From positions 124,001-188,000 of the forward strand of contig NZ_CP144683.1 in assembly GCF_036687315.1 (NCBI RefSeq): a stretch of 64,000 bases of DNA, read 5' to 3'. Position 1 is the first letter of the stretch. The number at the start of each line of letters is the position of its first letter. Origin of the DNA: Sphingopyxis sp. TUF1 (GTDB taxonomy: Bacteria; Pseudomonadota; Alphaproteobacteria; Sphingomonadales; Sphingomonadaceae). Below are positions 1 to 9,678 of this stretch, one piece after another. The position numbers and the translations under genes were made by a program. The notes under the pieces were generated by a model that saw nothing but the letters and a program-made list of their open reading frames with translations, did not search any database and was not told the DNA's origin.

Positions 1-10
1 TTGAGAGCTC

Positions 11-955
11 ATGAAAGCCGCCCGTCCCCTCGTCTCAGCCGATGGCCCGCCGCAGCATTATCTCGGCGGTATCGCGCTTCGGTTGCTGGCGATGGTCAGC
101 CTTTCCTTCATGTTCGTGCTCGTCAAATATATCGATGCCGCGGGCGTCCATATCGTCGAAAGCCTGTTCTGGCGGCAGGCGCTCGTCCTGCCCGTCCTGC
201 TGGCCTGGGTGATGGCAACGAGCGGACTTACGTCGCTCAGGACGCGGCGCATCGGCGCGCACGCGCGGCGTATGGTCATGGGGCTTGGTGGCATGGCGTG
301 CAATTTCGGCGCGATGATCCTGCTGCCGATGGCCGAGGCGACGACGATCAGCCTGTCGGTGCCGATCTTTGCCGTGATCTTTGCCGCCCTGCTGCTCGGC
401 GAAGTCACGGGGTGGCAAAGGTGGAGCGCGGTGATTGTCGGCTTCGTCGGCGTGCTACTCGTGCTCGATCCGCTGGCAAGTTTTGCCGGCGGGTTCAGCG
501 GCGAGCATGGCACGGGCACGCTCGTCGCGCTGACGGGCGCTATCATGACCGCACTCATCACTATTGCGGTGCGCGACCTTGGCCGCACCGAAAATGCCGC
601 GACGATCGTTTTCTGGTTCAGTTTTTTATCGTTAATCCCGCTCGGCATCGCTCTGCCCTTCGTCATCACGCCGCACGACACGCGCGAATGGCTGTTGCTC
701 GCCGGGCTCGGCTTCCTCGGCACGGTCGTGCAGATGTCGCTGACGGGGGCTCTGCGGCTGGCGCCCGTGTCGGTCGTGATCCCGATGGACTATTCCAGCC
801 TGCTATGGTCGATCGCCGCGGGCTGGTGGTTCTTTGGCACCTTGCCCGCTGACACGACGTGGATCGGCGCGCCGCTGATCGTCGCGTCGGGGCTCTTCAT
901 TGCCTGGCGCGAGCATCGGCGCCATATCGACCGGCCGAAGGAGGTTGCCGCATGA
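11..955 (+). CDS. DMT-family (EamA) drug/metabolite transporter
   Basis: This 314-residue inner-membrane protein is made of about ten hydrophobic helices in two EamA halves (roughly residues 20-150 and 165-305), the layout of DMT-superfamily exporters. The substrate cannot be read from the sequence. The ATG at 11 is the first start of the frame in the window. The stop overlaps the start of the next gene by four bases (ATGA), so the two are probably translated together. Pairing with a glutathione S-transferase suggests, as inference only, export of a conjugate or toxic metabolite. Confidence 0.88.
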   Translation: MKAARPLVSADGPPQHYLGGIALRLLAMVSLSFMFVLVKYIDAAGVHIVESLFWRQALVLPVLLAWVMATSGLTSLRTRRIGAHARRMVMGLGGMACNFGAMILLPMAEATTISLSVPIFAVIFAALLLGEVTGWQRWSAVIVGFVGVLLVLDPLASFAGGFSGEHGTGTLVALTGAIMTALITIAVRDLGRTENAATIVFWFSFLSLIPLGIALPFVITPHDTREWLLLAGLGFLGTVVQMSLTGALRLAPVSVVIPMDYSSLLWSIAAGWWFFGTLPADTTWIGAPLIVASGLFIAWREHRRHIDRPKEVAA

Positions 956-1584
956 CGCGTCCTGTCCTTTATCACTGTCCCGACGCTCGTTCGCTCCGCT
1001 GCCTGTGGGCGGCCGAGGAAGCCGGGATCGATGTCGATCTTCGCTTGCTCAAATTTCCGCCGCGCGCGTTCGAGCCCGATTACCGCGCGGTGAACCCGCT
1101 GATGACCATCCCCGGCTGGATCGAGGACGGCCGATTGATGACCGAATCGGCCGCAATCTGCGAACGCATTGCCGAGGGAACGCCGCTGGAGGTGCGACGC
1201 CACGAGGCGGATTATTGGGATTATCGCAACTGGCTGCACCGCAGCGACGCGACGCTGACCTTCCCGCTCGCAATCATGATCCGCTACACGCGCGTCGAGC
1301 CCGCGGAGCGGCGACTGCCCCAGGCTGTTGAGGATTATAAAGCCTTCTTCGGCGGCCGAGCCAAGAGCATCGAGGCGGCGCTGTCCGACGGGCGCGAATG
1401 GCTCGTCGCGGGACGCTTCACCATTGCCGACATCGCGACCGGCTACGCCGCCTTTCTTGCGACGACGCTGGGTGCCGACGATGTGCTGGGCGATGCGACA
1501 AAGGCGTGGCTGGCCCGATGCATGGCGCGCGACGGATTCCGCCGCGCCCGCGATCGACAGGCTGCCGTAGCAAACGGAACCTGA
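952..1584 (+). CDS. Glutathione S-transferase family protein
   Basis: The 210-residue product has the two-domain glutathione S-transferase fold. The N-terminal thioredoxin-like domain carries an RSLRCLW segment (Ser14 is the likely catalytic Ser), the cis-Pro region TIPGW, and ESAAI, which normally binds the glutamyl part of glutathione. The helical C-terminal domain follows, with the capping motif WLVAGRFTIADI. The ATG at 952 overlaps the transporter stop. An in-frame extension upstream exists but would run inside the transporter gene and lacks GST similarity. The substrate is unknown; detoxification linked to the transporter is inferred. Confidence 0.9.
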   Translation: MTRPVLYHCPDARSLRCLWAAEEAGIDVDLRLLKFPPRAFEPDYRAVNPLMTIPGWIEDGRLMTESAAICERIAEGTPLEVRRHEADYWDYRNWLHRSDATLTFPLAIMIRYTRVEPAERRLPQAVEDYKAFFGGRAKSIEAALSDGREWLVAGRFTIADIATGYAAFLATTLGADDVLGDATKAWLARCMARDGFRRARDRQAAVANGT

Positions 1585-1644
1585 TGCAACGAAAAGCGCT
1601 TCCGCCCACGGCAAGGGCCGGATCGACGAATCCGCTATCGGTCG

Positions 1645-2391
1645 TTAGCCGCCATACTCGCGCGCCAATCGCAACACCGCCTCCGCCAACTCCATGCGGC
1701 AGATCAGCAGGTCGGGAAGATAGGTGTCGCTATTGTTATAGCGCAGCGGCGATCCATCGGCGCGGCTCACGTGCAGCCCGGCCGCCGCGGCCACCGCGGC
1801 AGGCGCGCAATTGTCCCATTCATATTGGCCGCCGGTGTGCAGATAAATGTCAGCCTCGCCGCGCACGACCGCCATTGCCTTCGCTCCCGCCGACCCCATC
1901 GGAACCAGCTCGGCGCCCAGATTTTCGGCAACGAACACCGCTTCCGCGGCGGGGCGCGTGCGGCTGACCAGCATCTTTGGCGGGTCGTTCGGCGGTGCCA
2001 GCGGCGGCGGTGATCCCGAGGTAAGCGTCACGCCCAGCCCCGGCAGCGCCACCGCACCGACCGCGGCAATGCCGTCGATCGCCAGCGCGACATGCACCGC
2101 CCAATCGCTCCGCCCCTCGCCATATTCGCGCGTGCCGTCGAGCGGATCGACGATCCACACGCGCGACCGGGCGCAGCGTGCGACATTGTCTTTCTCCTCT
2201 TCGGAAAGGAGCGCGTCGTCCGGCCGTGCCGCGCGAATTTCGCGGCATAGCATCGCATTCGCGGCCTCGTCGCCCGCCTGCCCCAGCGCCTTGCCTTCGA
2301 ACTCGCCGCGCGCGCGCAGATCGAGCAGGATTGCTCCTGCCGCTGCCGCGAGCCGTTGCGCCAGCTGTTCGTCGCTTTCCATCATGGTCAC
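1645..2391 (-). CDS. cysQ: 3'(2'),5'-bisphosphate nucleotidase CysQ
   Basis: CysQ removes the 3'-phosphate from PAP/PAPS and so controls by-products of sulfate activation. The inositol-monophosphatase metal sites are visible: EEE at about residues 64-66, DPLDGT at 82-87, and YEWDNCAP near 190-197 with the third metal Asp. A GTG start at 2391 overlaps the cysNC stop (GTGA); ATG codons at 2385 and 2382 are alternatives that change only two or three residues. As the last gene of the cysD-cysNC-cysQ operon, it fits the role of recycling the PAP made downstream of the CysC kinase. Confidence 0.93.
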   Translation of the reverse strand: MTMMESDEQLAQRLAAAAGAILLDLRARGEFEGKALGQAGDEAANAMLCREIRAARPDDALLSEEEKDNVARCARSRVWIVDPLDGTREYGEGRSDWAVHVALAIDGIAAVGAVALPGLGVTLTSGSPPPLAPPNDPPKMLVSRTRPAAEAVFVAENLGAELVPMGSAGAKAMAVVRGEADIYLHTGGQYEWDNCAPAAVAAAAGLHVSRADGSPLRYNNSDTYLPDLLICRMELAEAVLRLAREYGG

Positions 2392-4289
2392 CCTAGCAGC
2401 CGATCGACGATCAGGTCCGCCGCGGCTTCGGGCGACATTGCCGTCGTGTCGATACGAATTTCGGGATTTTCGGGCGCCTCATAGGGGCTGTCGATCCCGG
2501 TAAAATTTTTGAGCTGGCCGCTGCGCGCCTTTTTATAAAGGCCTTTGACGTCGCGGCGCTCGGCTTCCTCCAGCGGCGTGTCGATAAACACCTCGACAAA
2601 CTCGCCCTCGGGCAGCATCGCGCGCACCATCTCGCGCTCGGCGCGGAATGGCGAAATGAAGGCGGTGATGACGATCAGTCCGGCGTCGGTCATCAACTTC
2701 GCGACCTCGCCGACGCGGCGGATATTTTCGATCCGGTCGGCCTCGGTAAACCCCAGATCCTTGTTCAGCCCGTGGCGCACATTGTCGCCGTCGAGCAGGA
2801 AGCTGTGCCGGTTCATCCGGTGCAGCTTTTTCTCGACCAGGTTCGCGATCGTCGACTTGCCCGATCCCGACAGGCCGGTGAACCACAAAAGCGCAGGGCG
2901 CTGGTTTTTCAGGTTGGCGCGCATATCGCGGTCGATGTCGCTCGCCTGCCAATGGACATTCTGCGCGCGGCGCAGGCTGAAATGCAGCATCCCCGCCGCA
3001 ACCGTCGCGTTGGTCAGCTTGTCGATCAGGATGAACCCGCCGAGCGTATGATTATCGGCATAGGCTTCGAAAACGATTGGCTTGTCGGTCGAGATTTCGA
3101 CGACGCCGATCCCGTTCAGTTCCAGCGTCTTGGCCGCCAGATGGTCAAGCGTGTTGACGTTGATCTCATATTTCGGCGCCTGCACCGTCGCCGACACGCT
3201 CTGCGTCGCGAGCTTCAGCCAATAGGCGCGGCCGGGGATCATCGCCTCATCAGCCATCCAGACCAAGGTCGCCTCGAACCGGTCGGCTGCCTCGGGCGGA
3301 TTGTCCGCCGCGGCGATCACGTCGCCGCGCGAGCAATCGATTTCGTCCGAAAGTGTCAGCGTCACCGACTGTCCCGCGACGGCCTCGGGCAAGTCGCCGT
3401 CGAGCGTGACGATGCGCTCCACCGTCGTCGTTTTGCCGCTCGGCAACACGCGAACCGCGTCACCCGGCTTGACCGAACCGCCCGCAATCTGCCCGGAAAA
3501 GCCCCTGAAATCGAGATTAGGACGATTAACCCATTGAACAGGAAAGCGAAAATCCGAATTTACATCACGCTGCGCGCCAACTTCGACACCTTCCAGATGC
3601 TCGATCAGCGCCGGTCCCTTATACCAGGGCATATTCGCCGACAGCGCCGTGATATTGTCGCCCTTGAACCCCGAGATCGGGATCGCGGTAAAGTCGGTAA
3701 TGCCGATCTCACTCGCAAAGGCGCGGTAGGAGAGCAGGATGCGCTCGAACACCGTCTTGTCGTAACCGACGAGGTCCATCTTGTTCACCGCGAGCACAAT
3801 ATGCTTGATGCCGATCAGGTGCGCGAGAAAGCTGTGCCGCCGCGTCTGCGTCAGCACGCCCTTGCGCGCGTCGATCAGGATGACGGCCAGGTCGGCGGTC
3901 GAGGCGCCGGTGACCATGTTGCGCGTGTACTGCTCATGTCCCGGCGTGTCGGCGACGATAAACTTGCGCTTCTCGGTCGTGAAAAAGCGATAGGCAACGT
4001 CGATCGTGATCCCCTGCTCGCGCTCGGCGGCGAGTCCGTCGACGAGCAGCGCAAAGTCGATCTCCTGCCCCTGCGTGCCAACGCGCTTGCTGTCCGCTTC
4101 GAGCGCGGCAAGCTGATCCTCGAAGATCATCTTACTGTCATAAAGCAGCCGTCCGATCAGCGTCGACTTGCCATCGTCGACGCTGCCGCAGGTGATGAAA
4201 CGCAAGAGCGACTTCTTCTCATGCCCCGAGAGATAGGCGTCGATGTCCTCGGCGATCAGCGCGTCGGTGACGTAAACAGGATCGGCCAT
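2388..4289 (-). CDS. cysNC: Bifunctional sulfate adenylyltransferase subunit 1 / adenylylsulfate kinase (CysN-CysC fusion)
   Basis: A 633-residue fusion. Residues 1 to about 450 are the GTPase subunit of ATP sulfurylase: P-loop GSVDDGKS at 35-42, DTPGH at 114-118, NKMD at 169-172, then beta-barrel domains. Residues about 455-633 are the APS kinase, with a second P-loop GLSGSGKST at 472-480 and the DGDNVRHGL segment. Together with CysD it makes APS from sulfate and ATP, then phosphorylates it to PAPS. The start overlaps the cysD stop (TGATG). The NodQ-like fusion is common in alphaproteobacteria. Confidence 0.96.
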   Translation of the reverse strand: MADPVYVTDALIAEDIDAYLSGHEKKSLLRFITCGSVDDGKSTLIGRLLYDSKMIFEDQLAALEADSKRVGTQGQEIDFALLVDGLAAEREQGITIDVAYRFFTTEKRKFIVADTPGHEQYTRNMVTGASTADLAVILIDARKGVLTQTRRHSFLAHLIGIKHIVLAVNKMDLVGYDKTVFERILLSYRAFASEIGITDFTAIPISGFKGDNITALSANMPWYKGPALIEHLEGVEVGAQRDVNSDFRFPVQWVNRPNLDFRGFSGQIAGGSVKPGDAVRVLPSGKTTTVERIVTLDGDLPEAVAGQSVTLTLSDEIDCSRGDVIAAADNPPEAADRFEATLVWMADEAMIPGRAYWLKLATQSVSATVQAPKYEINVNTLDHLAAKTLELNGIGVVEISTDKPIVFEAYADNHTLGGFILIDKLTNATVAAGMLHFSLRRAQNVHWQASDIDRDMRANLKNQRPALLWFTGLSGSGKSTIANLVEKKLHRMNRHSFLLDGDNVRHGLNKDLGFTEADRIENIRRVGEVAKLMTDAGLIVITAFISPFRAEREMVRAMLPEGEFVEVFIDTPLEEAERRDVKGLYKKARSGQLKNFTGIDSPYEAPENPEIRIDTTAMSPEAAADLIVDRLLG

Positions 4290-5194
4290 CAGAAGTACCC
4301 CTCCTGCTTCTTCTTCTCCATCGATGCGTCGCCGCCATCCTTGTCGATGATGCGACCCTGCCGTTCGCTCGTCGTCGTCAGCAGCATTTCCTGAATGACT
4401 TCGGACAGCGTTGCCGCCTCGCTCTCCACCGCACCGGTAAGCGGATAGCAGCCGAGCGTGCGGAAACGCACCGAGCGGAGGACCGGCGCCTCACCCGGCA
4501 GCAGCGGGAAGCGATCGTCATCGACCATCAACAGCAACCCGTCGCGCTCGACCGTAGGTCGCGGCGCGGCGAAATACAGCGGAACGATCGGGATATTTTC
4601 GCGCGCGATATATTGCCAGATGTCCAGCTCGGTCCAGTTCGAGATCGGGAAGACGCGGATGCTTTCGCCCTTCGCCTTGCGGGCGTTGTAAAGGTTCCAC
4701 AGCTCGGGCCGCTGCTTCTTGGGATCCCAGCCATGGCTCGCAGTGCGGAACGAGAAAATCCGCTCCTTCGCCCGGCTCTTTTCCTCGTCGCGGCGCGCGC
4801 CGCCGAAAGCGACGTCGAAGCCGTGGAGGTCGAGCGCCTGTTTCAGTCCCTCGGTCTTCCACATGTCGGTGTGCAGCGGGCCGTGGTCGAACGGATTGAT
4901 CCCGCGCTCCTTGGCCTCGGGGTTCTGATAGACAATGAGCTCCATGCCGCTTTCCGCGGCCATCCGGTCGCGCAATTCGTACATCGCCTTGAATTTCCAT
5001 GTCGTATCGACATGGAGCAACGGGAACGGCGGCGGCGAGGGATAGAAGGCCTTGCGCGCGAGATGCAGCATCACCGCGCTGTCCTTGCCCACGCTGTACA
5101 GCATGACGGGCTTGGCCGCATCGGCCATCACTTCGCGCATGATATGAATGCTCTCGGCCTCGAGCCGGTCGAGGTGGGTCAGCGTATCGGTCAT
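4289..5194 (-). CDS. cysD: Sulfate adenylyltransferase subunit 2 (CysD)
   Basis: This is the catalytic ATP-sulfurylase subunit of 301 residues. The PP-loop SVGKDS sits at about residues 34-39, and the conserved [21 protein letters not shown] stretch follows. The ATG at 5194 was chosen because it has a purine-rich AGGGA site just upstream and begins [12 protein letters not shown], typical of the family. A longer in-frame extension to 5347 would run into the LysR gene and has no family support. It is the first gene of cysD-cysNC-cysQ, so the operon promoter should lie in 5195-5273. Confidence 0.95.
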   Translation of the reverse strand: MTDTLTHLDRLEAESIHIMREVMADAAKPVMLYSVGKDSAVMLHLARKAFYPSPPPFPLLHVDTTWKFKAMYELRDRMAAESGMELIVYQNPEAKERGINPFDHGPLHTDMWKTEGLKQALDLHGFDVAFGGARRDEEKSRAKERIFSFRTASHGWDPKKQRPELWNLYNARKAKGESIRVFPISNWTELDIWQYIARENIPIVPLYFAAPRPTVERDGLLLMVDDDRFPLLPGEAPVLRSVRFRTLGCYPLTGAVESEAATLSEVIQEMLLTTTSERQGRIIDKDGGDASMEKKKQEGYF

Positions 5195-5273
5195 TCCCTG
5201 CCCTTGCCGCCCCTCTATAATGCGATCAAGCTGTAAGGCCTTTTGACGATGCAAGCCAGACTTGTGAAGTGGG

Positions 5274-6176
5274 TCATATGGCAGCGTCGACCTTTGCGTG
5301 CCGCCACTCGGCTGCAATCGCGCCAATCGTTTCACGCGCATGGGCAAGCCGCGGTGTGATTTCTGGCAACGACGCCCAGGCGGGATCGGCGATCAGGCCT
5401 AGCTCACGGCGAAAGTCGTACCCCGCGACCTTCAGCGGCACGATCCCGTCAATCGCCAGCGATACCGGCGCGGTGGTGATGCCGATGCCCGCAGCAACCA
5501 TCCTGAGGCAGCGATCATCGCTTTCGCTGCGTAGCGCGAAACGCGGGCGCACGCCATGGCGCGTGAAAAAACGGCTCGTCGCGACCAGAAATTCGCACGA
5601 GCGGCGTGCGATCATCGTCTCGGCCGCCAGTTCATCGGGCGTGACCTCGATCCGGCCGACAAGCGGATGATCGGCGGCAACGAACATCGTCAGCGGCTCG
5701 TCATAGAGCGGCGTGACATGATCGCCGCGCTCACCGGGACGCAGGCCCGCGATCGCCATGTGGATGCGCGCGCTTCCCAGCGCGGCGCGAAGCTCGGCAT
5801 CGCTGCTTTCGACGATCTCGATCGCAAAGCTCGGGCGCAGCGCGGCGACGATCGCCTGCAACAGCTCGCCGGGCATCGACCGGATGACGCCCAGCTTCAG
5901 CTCGGCCGCCTGCCGGTCGCCGGTGCGGCCGAAATCGTCCGCCGCGCGAAATCCGCGGTCGAGATCGCGCGCGATCGGCAGAAAACGCCCGCCCGCCTCG
6001 GTCAGGCGAATCTGGCGGCGGTTGCGCAGGAACAGCGGCGTGCCGACCAGCCTTTCCAGCTCGGCGATCCCTGCCGACAGCGCCGGCTGGGTGACGCGGA
6101 TGCGCAAAGCCGCCTGCGTGAAGCTGCCCGCATCGACGACGGCGAGGAACTGCCGGATATGCGCGCGTTTAATCAT
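5274..6176 (-). CDS. LysR-family transcriptional regulator
   Basis: A 300-residue LysR regulator. The N-terminal winged helix-turn-helix is clear ([30 protein letters not shown], residues about 9-47), followed by a co-inducer domain. It diverges from the isovaleryl-CoA dehydrogenase gene across a 100-base gap, the usual arrangement for a LysR protein controlling its neighbour. It might therefore sense a branched-chain acyl-CoA or related acid. That is inference, since many sphingomonad leucine clusters use other regulators. Confidence 0.9.
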   Translation of the reverse strand: MIKRAHIRQFLAVVDAGSFTQAALRIRVTQPALSAGIAELERLVGTPLFLRNRRQIRLTEAGGRFLPIARDLDRGFRAADDFGRTGDRQAAELKLGVIRSMPGELLQAIVAALRPSFAIEIVESSDAELRAALGSARIHMAIAGLRPGERGDHVTPLYDEPLTMFVAADHPLVGRIEVTPDELAAETMIARRSCEFLVATSRFFTRHGVRPRFALRSESDDRCLRMVAAGIGITTAPVSLAIDGIVPLKVAGYDFRRELGLIADPAWASLPEITPRLAHARETIGAIAAEWRHAKVDAAI

Positions 6177-6276
6177 AGATTTTACTTATGCTAAACCGCG
6201 AGTGCTTTCAATTTCCATATGCTAGGATTTTGATGCACTATCCCGGACCATCCGGCCCTCGATCGACAGGTAACCC
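6177..6276. promoter_or_regulatory. Divergent promoter region between lysR and the leucine-degradation cluster
   Basis: This 100-base gap is distinctly more AT-rich than the flanking genes, particularly 6177-6236. It must contain the start signals for both the LysR gene and the isovaleryl-CoA dehydrogenase gene. I see AT-rich segments such as ATTTCCATATGC but no palindrome strong enough to call the LysR site. The assignment rests on position. Confidence 0.45.
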
Positions 6277-7446
6277 ATGCGCGCCACCCCCGATTTCGAC
6301 TTTGCCCTCGGTGAAACCGCCGACATGATCCGCGAAACCACCGCCCGCTTCGCCGACGAACAGATCGCGCCGCTCGCGGCAAAGGCCGACGCGGACGACT
6401 GGTTTCCGCGCGACGAGCTGTGGACGGCGATGGGCGCGCTCGGCCTGCACGGCATCACCGTCGAGGAGGAGTTCGGCGGCCTCGGCCTCGGCTATCTCGA
6501 ACATGTGATCGCGGTCGAGGAAGTCAGCCGGGCCAGCGCCGCGATCGGCCTGTCCTATGGCGCGCATTCGAACCTTTGCGTCAACCAGATCCGCCGCTGG
6601 GGCAATGCCGAACAGAAGGCGAAATATTTGCCCAAGCTGATTTCGGGCGAGCACGTCGGCAGCCTCGCGATGTCCGAAGCGGGTGCGGGCAGCGACGTCG
6701 TGTCGATGAAGCTGAAAGCCGAGAGGGTTCAGGGCGGCTATGTCCTCAACGGTACAAAATTCTGGATCACCAACGCGAGCCATGCCGACACGCTGGTCGT
6801 CTATGCAAAGACCTCGCCCGACGCGGGATCGCGCGGCATCACCGCCTTTCTGATCGAAAAAGATATGCCGGGATTCAGCATCGGGCAGAAGATCGACAAG
6901 GTCGGAATGCGCGGCTCACCCACCGCCGAACTCGTCTTTACAGATTGCGAAGTGTCCGAAGAACAGGTGATGGGGCCGGAGAACGGCGGCGTCGGTGTGC
7001 TGATGTCGGGGCTCGATTATGAGCGCGTCGTGCTTGCTGGACTCCAGCTCGGCATCATGCAGGCGTGTCTCGACACGGTCATACCTTATGTTCGCGAACG
7101 CAAGCAATTCGGCAAGCCGATTGGCTCGTTCCAGCTGATGCAGGCGAAGGTCGCCGACATGTATGTCATGCTCCAGTCGGCGCGATCCTATGTCTACAAC
7201 GTCGCCAAGGCGTGCGATGCGGGACAGACGACGCGCTTCGACGCCGCCGGTGCGATTCTGCTCGCAAGCGAAAGCGCGGTGAAGGTCGCGGGCGAGGCGA
7301 TTCAGGCGCTCGGCGGCGCGGGCTACACAAAGGATTGGCCGGTCGAACGCTATTGGCGCGACGCCAAGCTTCTCGACATCGGCGCAGGCACCAACGAAAT
7401 CCGCCGGATGCTGATCGGCCGCGAACTGATCGGCGCCGGCGCGTGA
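6277..7446 (+). CDS. liuA: Isovaleryl-CoA dehydrogenase
   Basis: This FAD flavoprotein oxidises isovaleryl-CoA to 3-methylcrotonyl-CoA in leucine breakdown. The 389-residue product has the acyl-CoA dehydrogenase layout, with signatures SEAGAGSDV and the C-terminal [20 protein letters not shown]. The isovaleryl-type catalytic base is present as Glu249 in [10 protein letters not shown]; most other acyl-CoA dehydrogenases carry their Glu near the C-terminus instead. The two methylcrotonyl-CoA carboxylase subunits downstream use its product, which strongly supports the substrate. Its stop overlaps the next start by one base. Confidence 0.94.
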   Translation: MRATPDFDFALGETADMIRETTARFADEQIAPLAAKADADDWFPRDELWTAMGALGLHGITVEEEFGGLGLGYLEHVIAVEEVSRASAAIGLSYGAHSNLCVNQIRRWGNAEQKAKYLPKLISGEHVGSLAMSEAGAGSDVVSMKLKAERVQGGYVLNGTKFWITNASHADTLVVYAKTSPDAGSRGITAFLIEKDMPGFSIGQKIDKVGMRGSPTAELVFTDCEVSEEQVMGPENGGVGVLMSGLDYERVVLAGLQLGIMQACLDTVIPYVRERKQFGKPIGSFQLMQAKVADMYVMLQSARSYVYNVAKACDAGQTTRFDAAGAILLASESAVKVAGEAIQALGGAGYTKDWPVERYWRDAKLLDIGAGTNEIRRMLIGRELIGAGA

Positions 7447-7793
7447 TGTGGCTCTGGCTGTCGGCGGCGGGGATGACGGCAACGGCCCTTGTTCATGGCT
7501 ATCTCGGTGAACGACGACTCGTCGGCCCACTGATGATGCTCGATCAGGGGATCATGGGCGTCGATCTGGCGCGGCGGGTGTTCCGCTTAGCGTGGCACGC
7601 GCTGTCGCTGCTGATGCTCGTCTCGGCGGCTTCGGTCGTGTGGCCTGAAACGCCGCGCGCATTGATCATGCTGATCGGCGCCGCCTGGCTCGCCACCGGT
7701 CTGTTCGACGCCGTGTATACCCACGGCAGGCATATCGGCTGGCCGACCCTCACTGCTTCAGGCGCCTTTGCGCTCATCGGAGCGGCGGCATGA
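7446..7793 (+). CDS. Small integral membrane protein inside the leucine operon
   Basis: A 115-residue protein of about four hydrophobic segments (roughly 1-20, 40-62, 68-90, 98-115) with no motif I recognise. Its ATG overlaps the stop of the isovaleryl-CoA dehydrogenase gene (TGATG), and its stop overlaps the next start (ATGA). It is therefore translated as part of the operon. A membrane role linked to branched-chain substrate handling or to the electron acceptor of the dehydrogenase is possible but unsupported by any motif. Confidence 0.75.
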   Translation: MWLWLSAAGMTATALVHGYLGERRLVGPLMMLDQGIMGVDLARRVFRLAWHALSLLMLVSAASVVWPETPRALIMLIGAAWLATGLFDAVYTHGRHIGWPTLTASGAFALIGAAA

Positions 7794-8083
7794 ACGACAC
7801 TCTGCTCACCATTCTCCAATATTATGGCGCCGGCGCGGCGACGCTTGCCGCGCTGATCGTTTCGCTCAACCTTGGCCGTCGCACGACCGGCTGGGCCTTT
7901 GTCATCTTTGTGACCAGCAGCATCGCGCTGATCCTCTGGGGTTTCTGGCAACCCGACAGCGAAGGGATCGGTTGGCAGAATCTCGCGCTGCTGATCATCA
8001 ATGCGATCGGCGTCTATCGTTATCTGATCCTGAAGGAAACGCCGGGTGATTCAGACGAAAAGCGGGGAGAGACTGAACAGTGA
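7790..8083 (+). CDS. Small integral membrane protein inside the leucine operon
   Basis: A 97-residue protein with three hydrophobic helices (about residues 10-28, 36-54, 64-82) and a charged C-terminal tail ([12 protein letters not shown]). It has ATGA overlap with the gene before it and GTGA overlap with the carboxylase beta gene after it. It could form a pair with the preceding protein. I do not recognise a family; the tail after the third helix would be soluble on one face of the membrane. Confidence 0.75.
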   Translation: MNDTLLTILQYYGAGAATLAALIVSLNLGRRTTGWAFVIFVTSSIALILWGFWQPDSEGIGWQNLALLIINAIGVYRYLILKETPGDSDEKRGETEQ

Positions 8084-9678
8084 GCGCACCGGTTCTTGGC
8101 ACCAATGTCGATCCCGACAGCGACGAATTTCGGATCCGCGCCGCGCACAACCGCGCACTGCGCGACGAACTATATACGCGCGTCGCCGAGGCGGCGCTGG
8201 GCGGCAATGAAAACTCGCGCGAGCGCCATGTCAGCCGCGGCAAGCTGCTCCCGCGCGAGCGCGTCGAGCGCCTGCTCGATCCAGGCTCGCCCTTCCTCGA
8301 GATTGGCCAGCTCGCCGCGTGCGACCTGTATGGCGGCGAAGTGCCGGGCGCCGGGATGATCGCCGGGATAGGCCGAGTGTCAGGGCGGCAGGCGATGATC
8401 GTCTGCAACGATGCGACGGTAAAGGGCGGCACCTATTACCCGATGACGGTGAAAAAGCATCTACGCGCGCAGGAGATTGCGCAGGAGAACCGCCTGCCGT
8501 GCATCTACCTCGTCGATTCGGGCGGCGCGAACCTGCCGCATCAGGACCAAGTCTTTCCCGACCGCGACCATTTCGGGCGCATCTTCTTTAACCAGGCGAA
8601 TATGAGCGCGCGGCGCATCCCGCAGATCGCCTGCGTCATGGGAAGCTGTACCGCGGGCGGCGCCTATGTGCCTGCGATAAGCGACGAAACCGTGATCGTG
8701 CGCGGTCAGGGCACGATCTTCCTTGCCGGGCCGCCGCTCGTGAAAGCGGCGACGGGCGAAGAAATCAGCGCCGAGGATCTGGGCGGTGGCGACCTGCACG
8801 CCAAAAGATCGGGCGTCGTGGATCATCTGGCCGAGAATGACGAACATGCGCTGACGATCGTGCGCGACATTATGTCGCACCTTGGCGCCGATGACGGGTT
8901 CAAGGTTGAGGTGAAGGAGCCGCGCCCGCCCAAATATCACGCCGAAGACCTCTACGGCATCATCCCGCAGGACGTCCGCGCGCCCTACGACGTCCATGAA
9001 GTCATCGCGAGGATCGTCGACGGCAGCGAGTTTCACGAGTTCAAGGCGCAATATGGCAGCACGCTCGTCTGCGGTTTCGCGCACATCTGGGGCATCCCCG
9101 TCGCGATTCTCGCCAACAATGGCGTGCTGTTCAGCGAGAGCGCGGTCAAGGGCGCGCATTTCATCGAGCTGGCGCAGCAGCGCCGCATCCCCCTGCTCTT
9201 TCTTCAGAATATCAGCGGTTTCATGGTCGGCGGCAAATATGAGGCCGAGGGCATTGCCAAGCATGGCGCGAAGCTGGTGACCGCAGTCGCGACCGCGACG
9301 GTGCCGAAGATTACCGTGCTGATCGGCGGCAGCTTCGGCGCGGGCAATTACGGCATGTGCGGGCGCGCCTATAGCCCGCGTTTCCTGTTCACCTGGCCCA
9401 ATGCGCGGATCAGCGTGATGGGCGGCGAACAGGCGGCATCGGTGCTGGCGACCGTTCACCGGGACGCCGAAAAATGGACGCCCGACGAAGCCGAAGCCTT
9501 CAAGGCGCCGATCCGCCAGAAATATGAGGATGAAGGCAATCCCTACCACGCGACCGCGCGCCTGTGGGACGATGGCATCATCGACCCCGCGCAAACGCGC
9601 GATGTGCTGGGGCTCGCTTTCGCGGCGACGCTGAACGCCCCGGTCGAGGACCGCGGGTTCGGCGTGTTCAGGATGTGA
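8080..9678 (+). CDS. liuB: 3-methylcrotonyl-CoA carboxylase, beta (carboxyltransferase) subunit
   Basis: A 532-residue carboxyltransferase moves CO2 from biotin to 3-methylcrotonyl-CoA, giving 3-methylglutaconyl-CoA. The crotonase-like carboxyltransferase fold shows in [20 protein letters not shown] and in the late motif [21 protein letters not shown], both typical of MccB rather than of propionyl-CoA carboxylase. The GTG start at 8080 overlaps the preceding stop; an alternative ATG lies further in. It works with the biotin subunit encoded next. Confidence 0.95.
   Translation: MSAPVLGTNVDPDSDEFRIRAAHNRALRDELYTRVAEAALGGNENSRERHVSRGKLLPRERVERLLDPGSPFLEIGQLAACDLYGGEVPGAGMIAGIGRVSGRQAMIVCNDATVKGGTYYPMTVKKHLRAQEIAQENRLPCIYLVDSGGANLPHQDQVFPDRDHFGRIFFNQANMSARRIPQIACVMGSCTAGGAYVPAISDETVIVRGQGTIFLAGPPLVKAATGEEISAEDLGGGDLHAKRSGVVDHLAENDEHALTIVRDIMSHLGADDGFKVEVKEPRPPKYHAEDLYGIIPQDVRAPYDVHEVIARIVDGSEFHEFKAQYGSTLVCGFAHIWGIPVAILANNGVLFSESAVKGAHFIELAQQRRIPLLFLQNISGFMVGGKYEAEGIAKHGAKLVTAVATATVPKITVLIGGSFGAGNYGMCGRAYSPRFLFTWPNARISVMGGEQAASVLATVHRDAEKWTPDEAEAFKAPIRQKYEDEGNPYHATARLWDDGIIDPAQTRDVLGLAFAATLNAPVEDRGFGVFRM

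Noticed and set aside
859..951. Longer N-terminus for the glutathione S-transferase
   Set aside because: The extension lies inside the transporter gene, lacks GST similarity, and the ATGA overlap gives a natural start at 952.
2772..4394. A 540-codon open frame antisense to cysNC
   Set aside because: It mirrors the conserved CysN GTPase and CysC kinase and contains no motif of its own.
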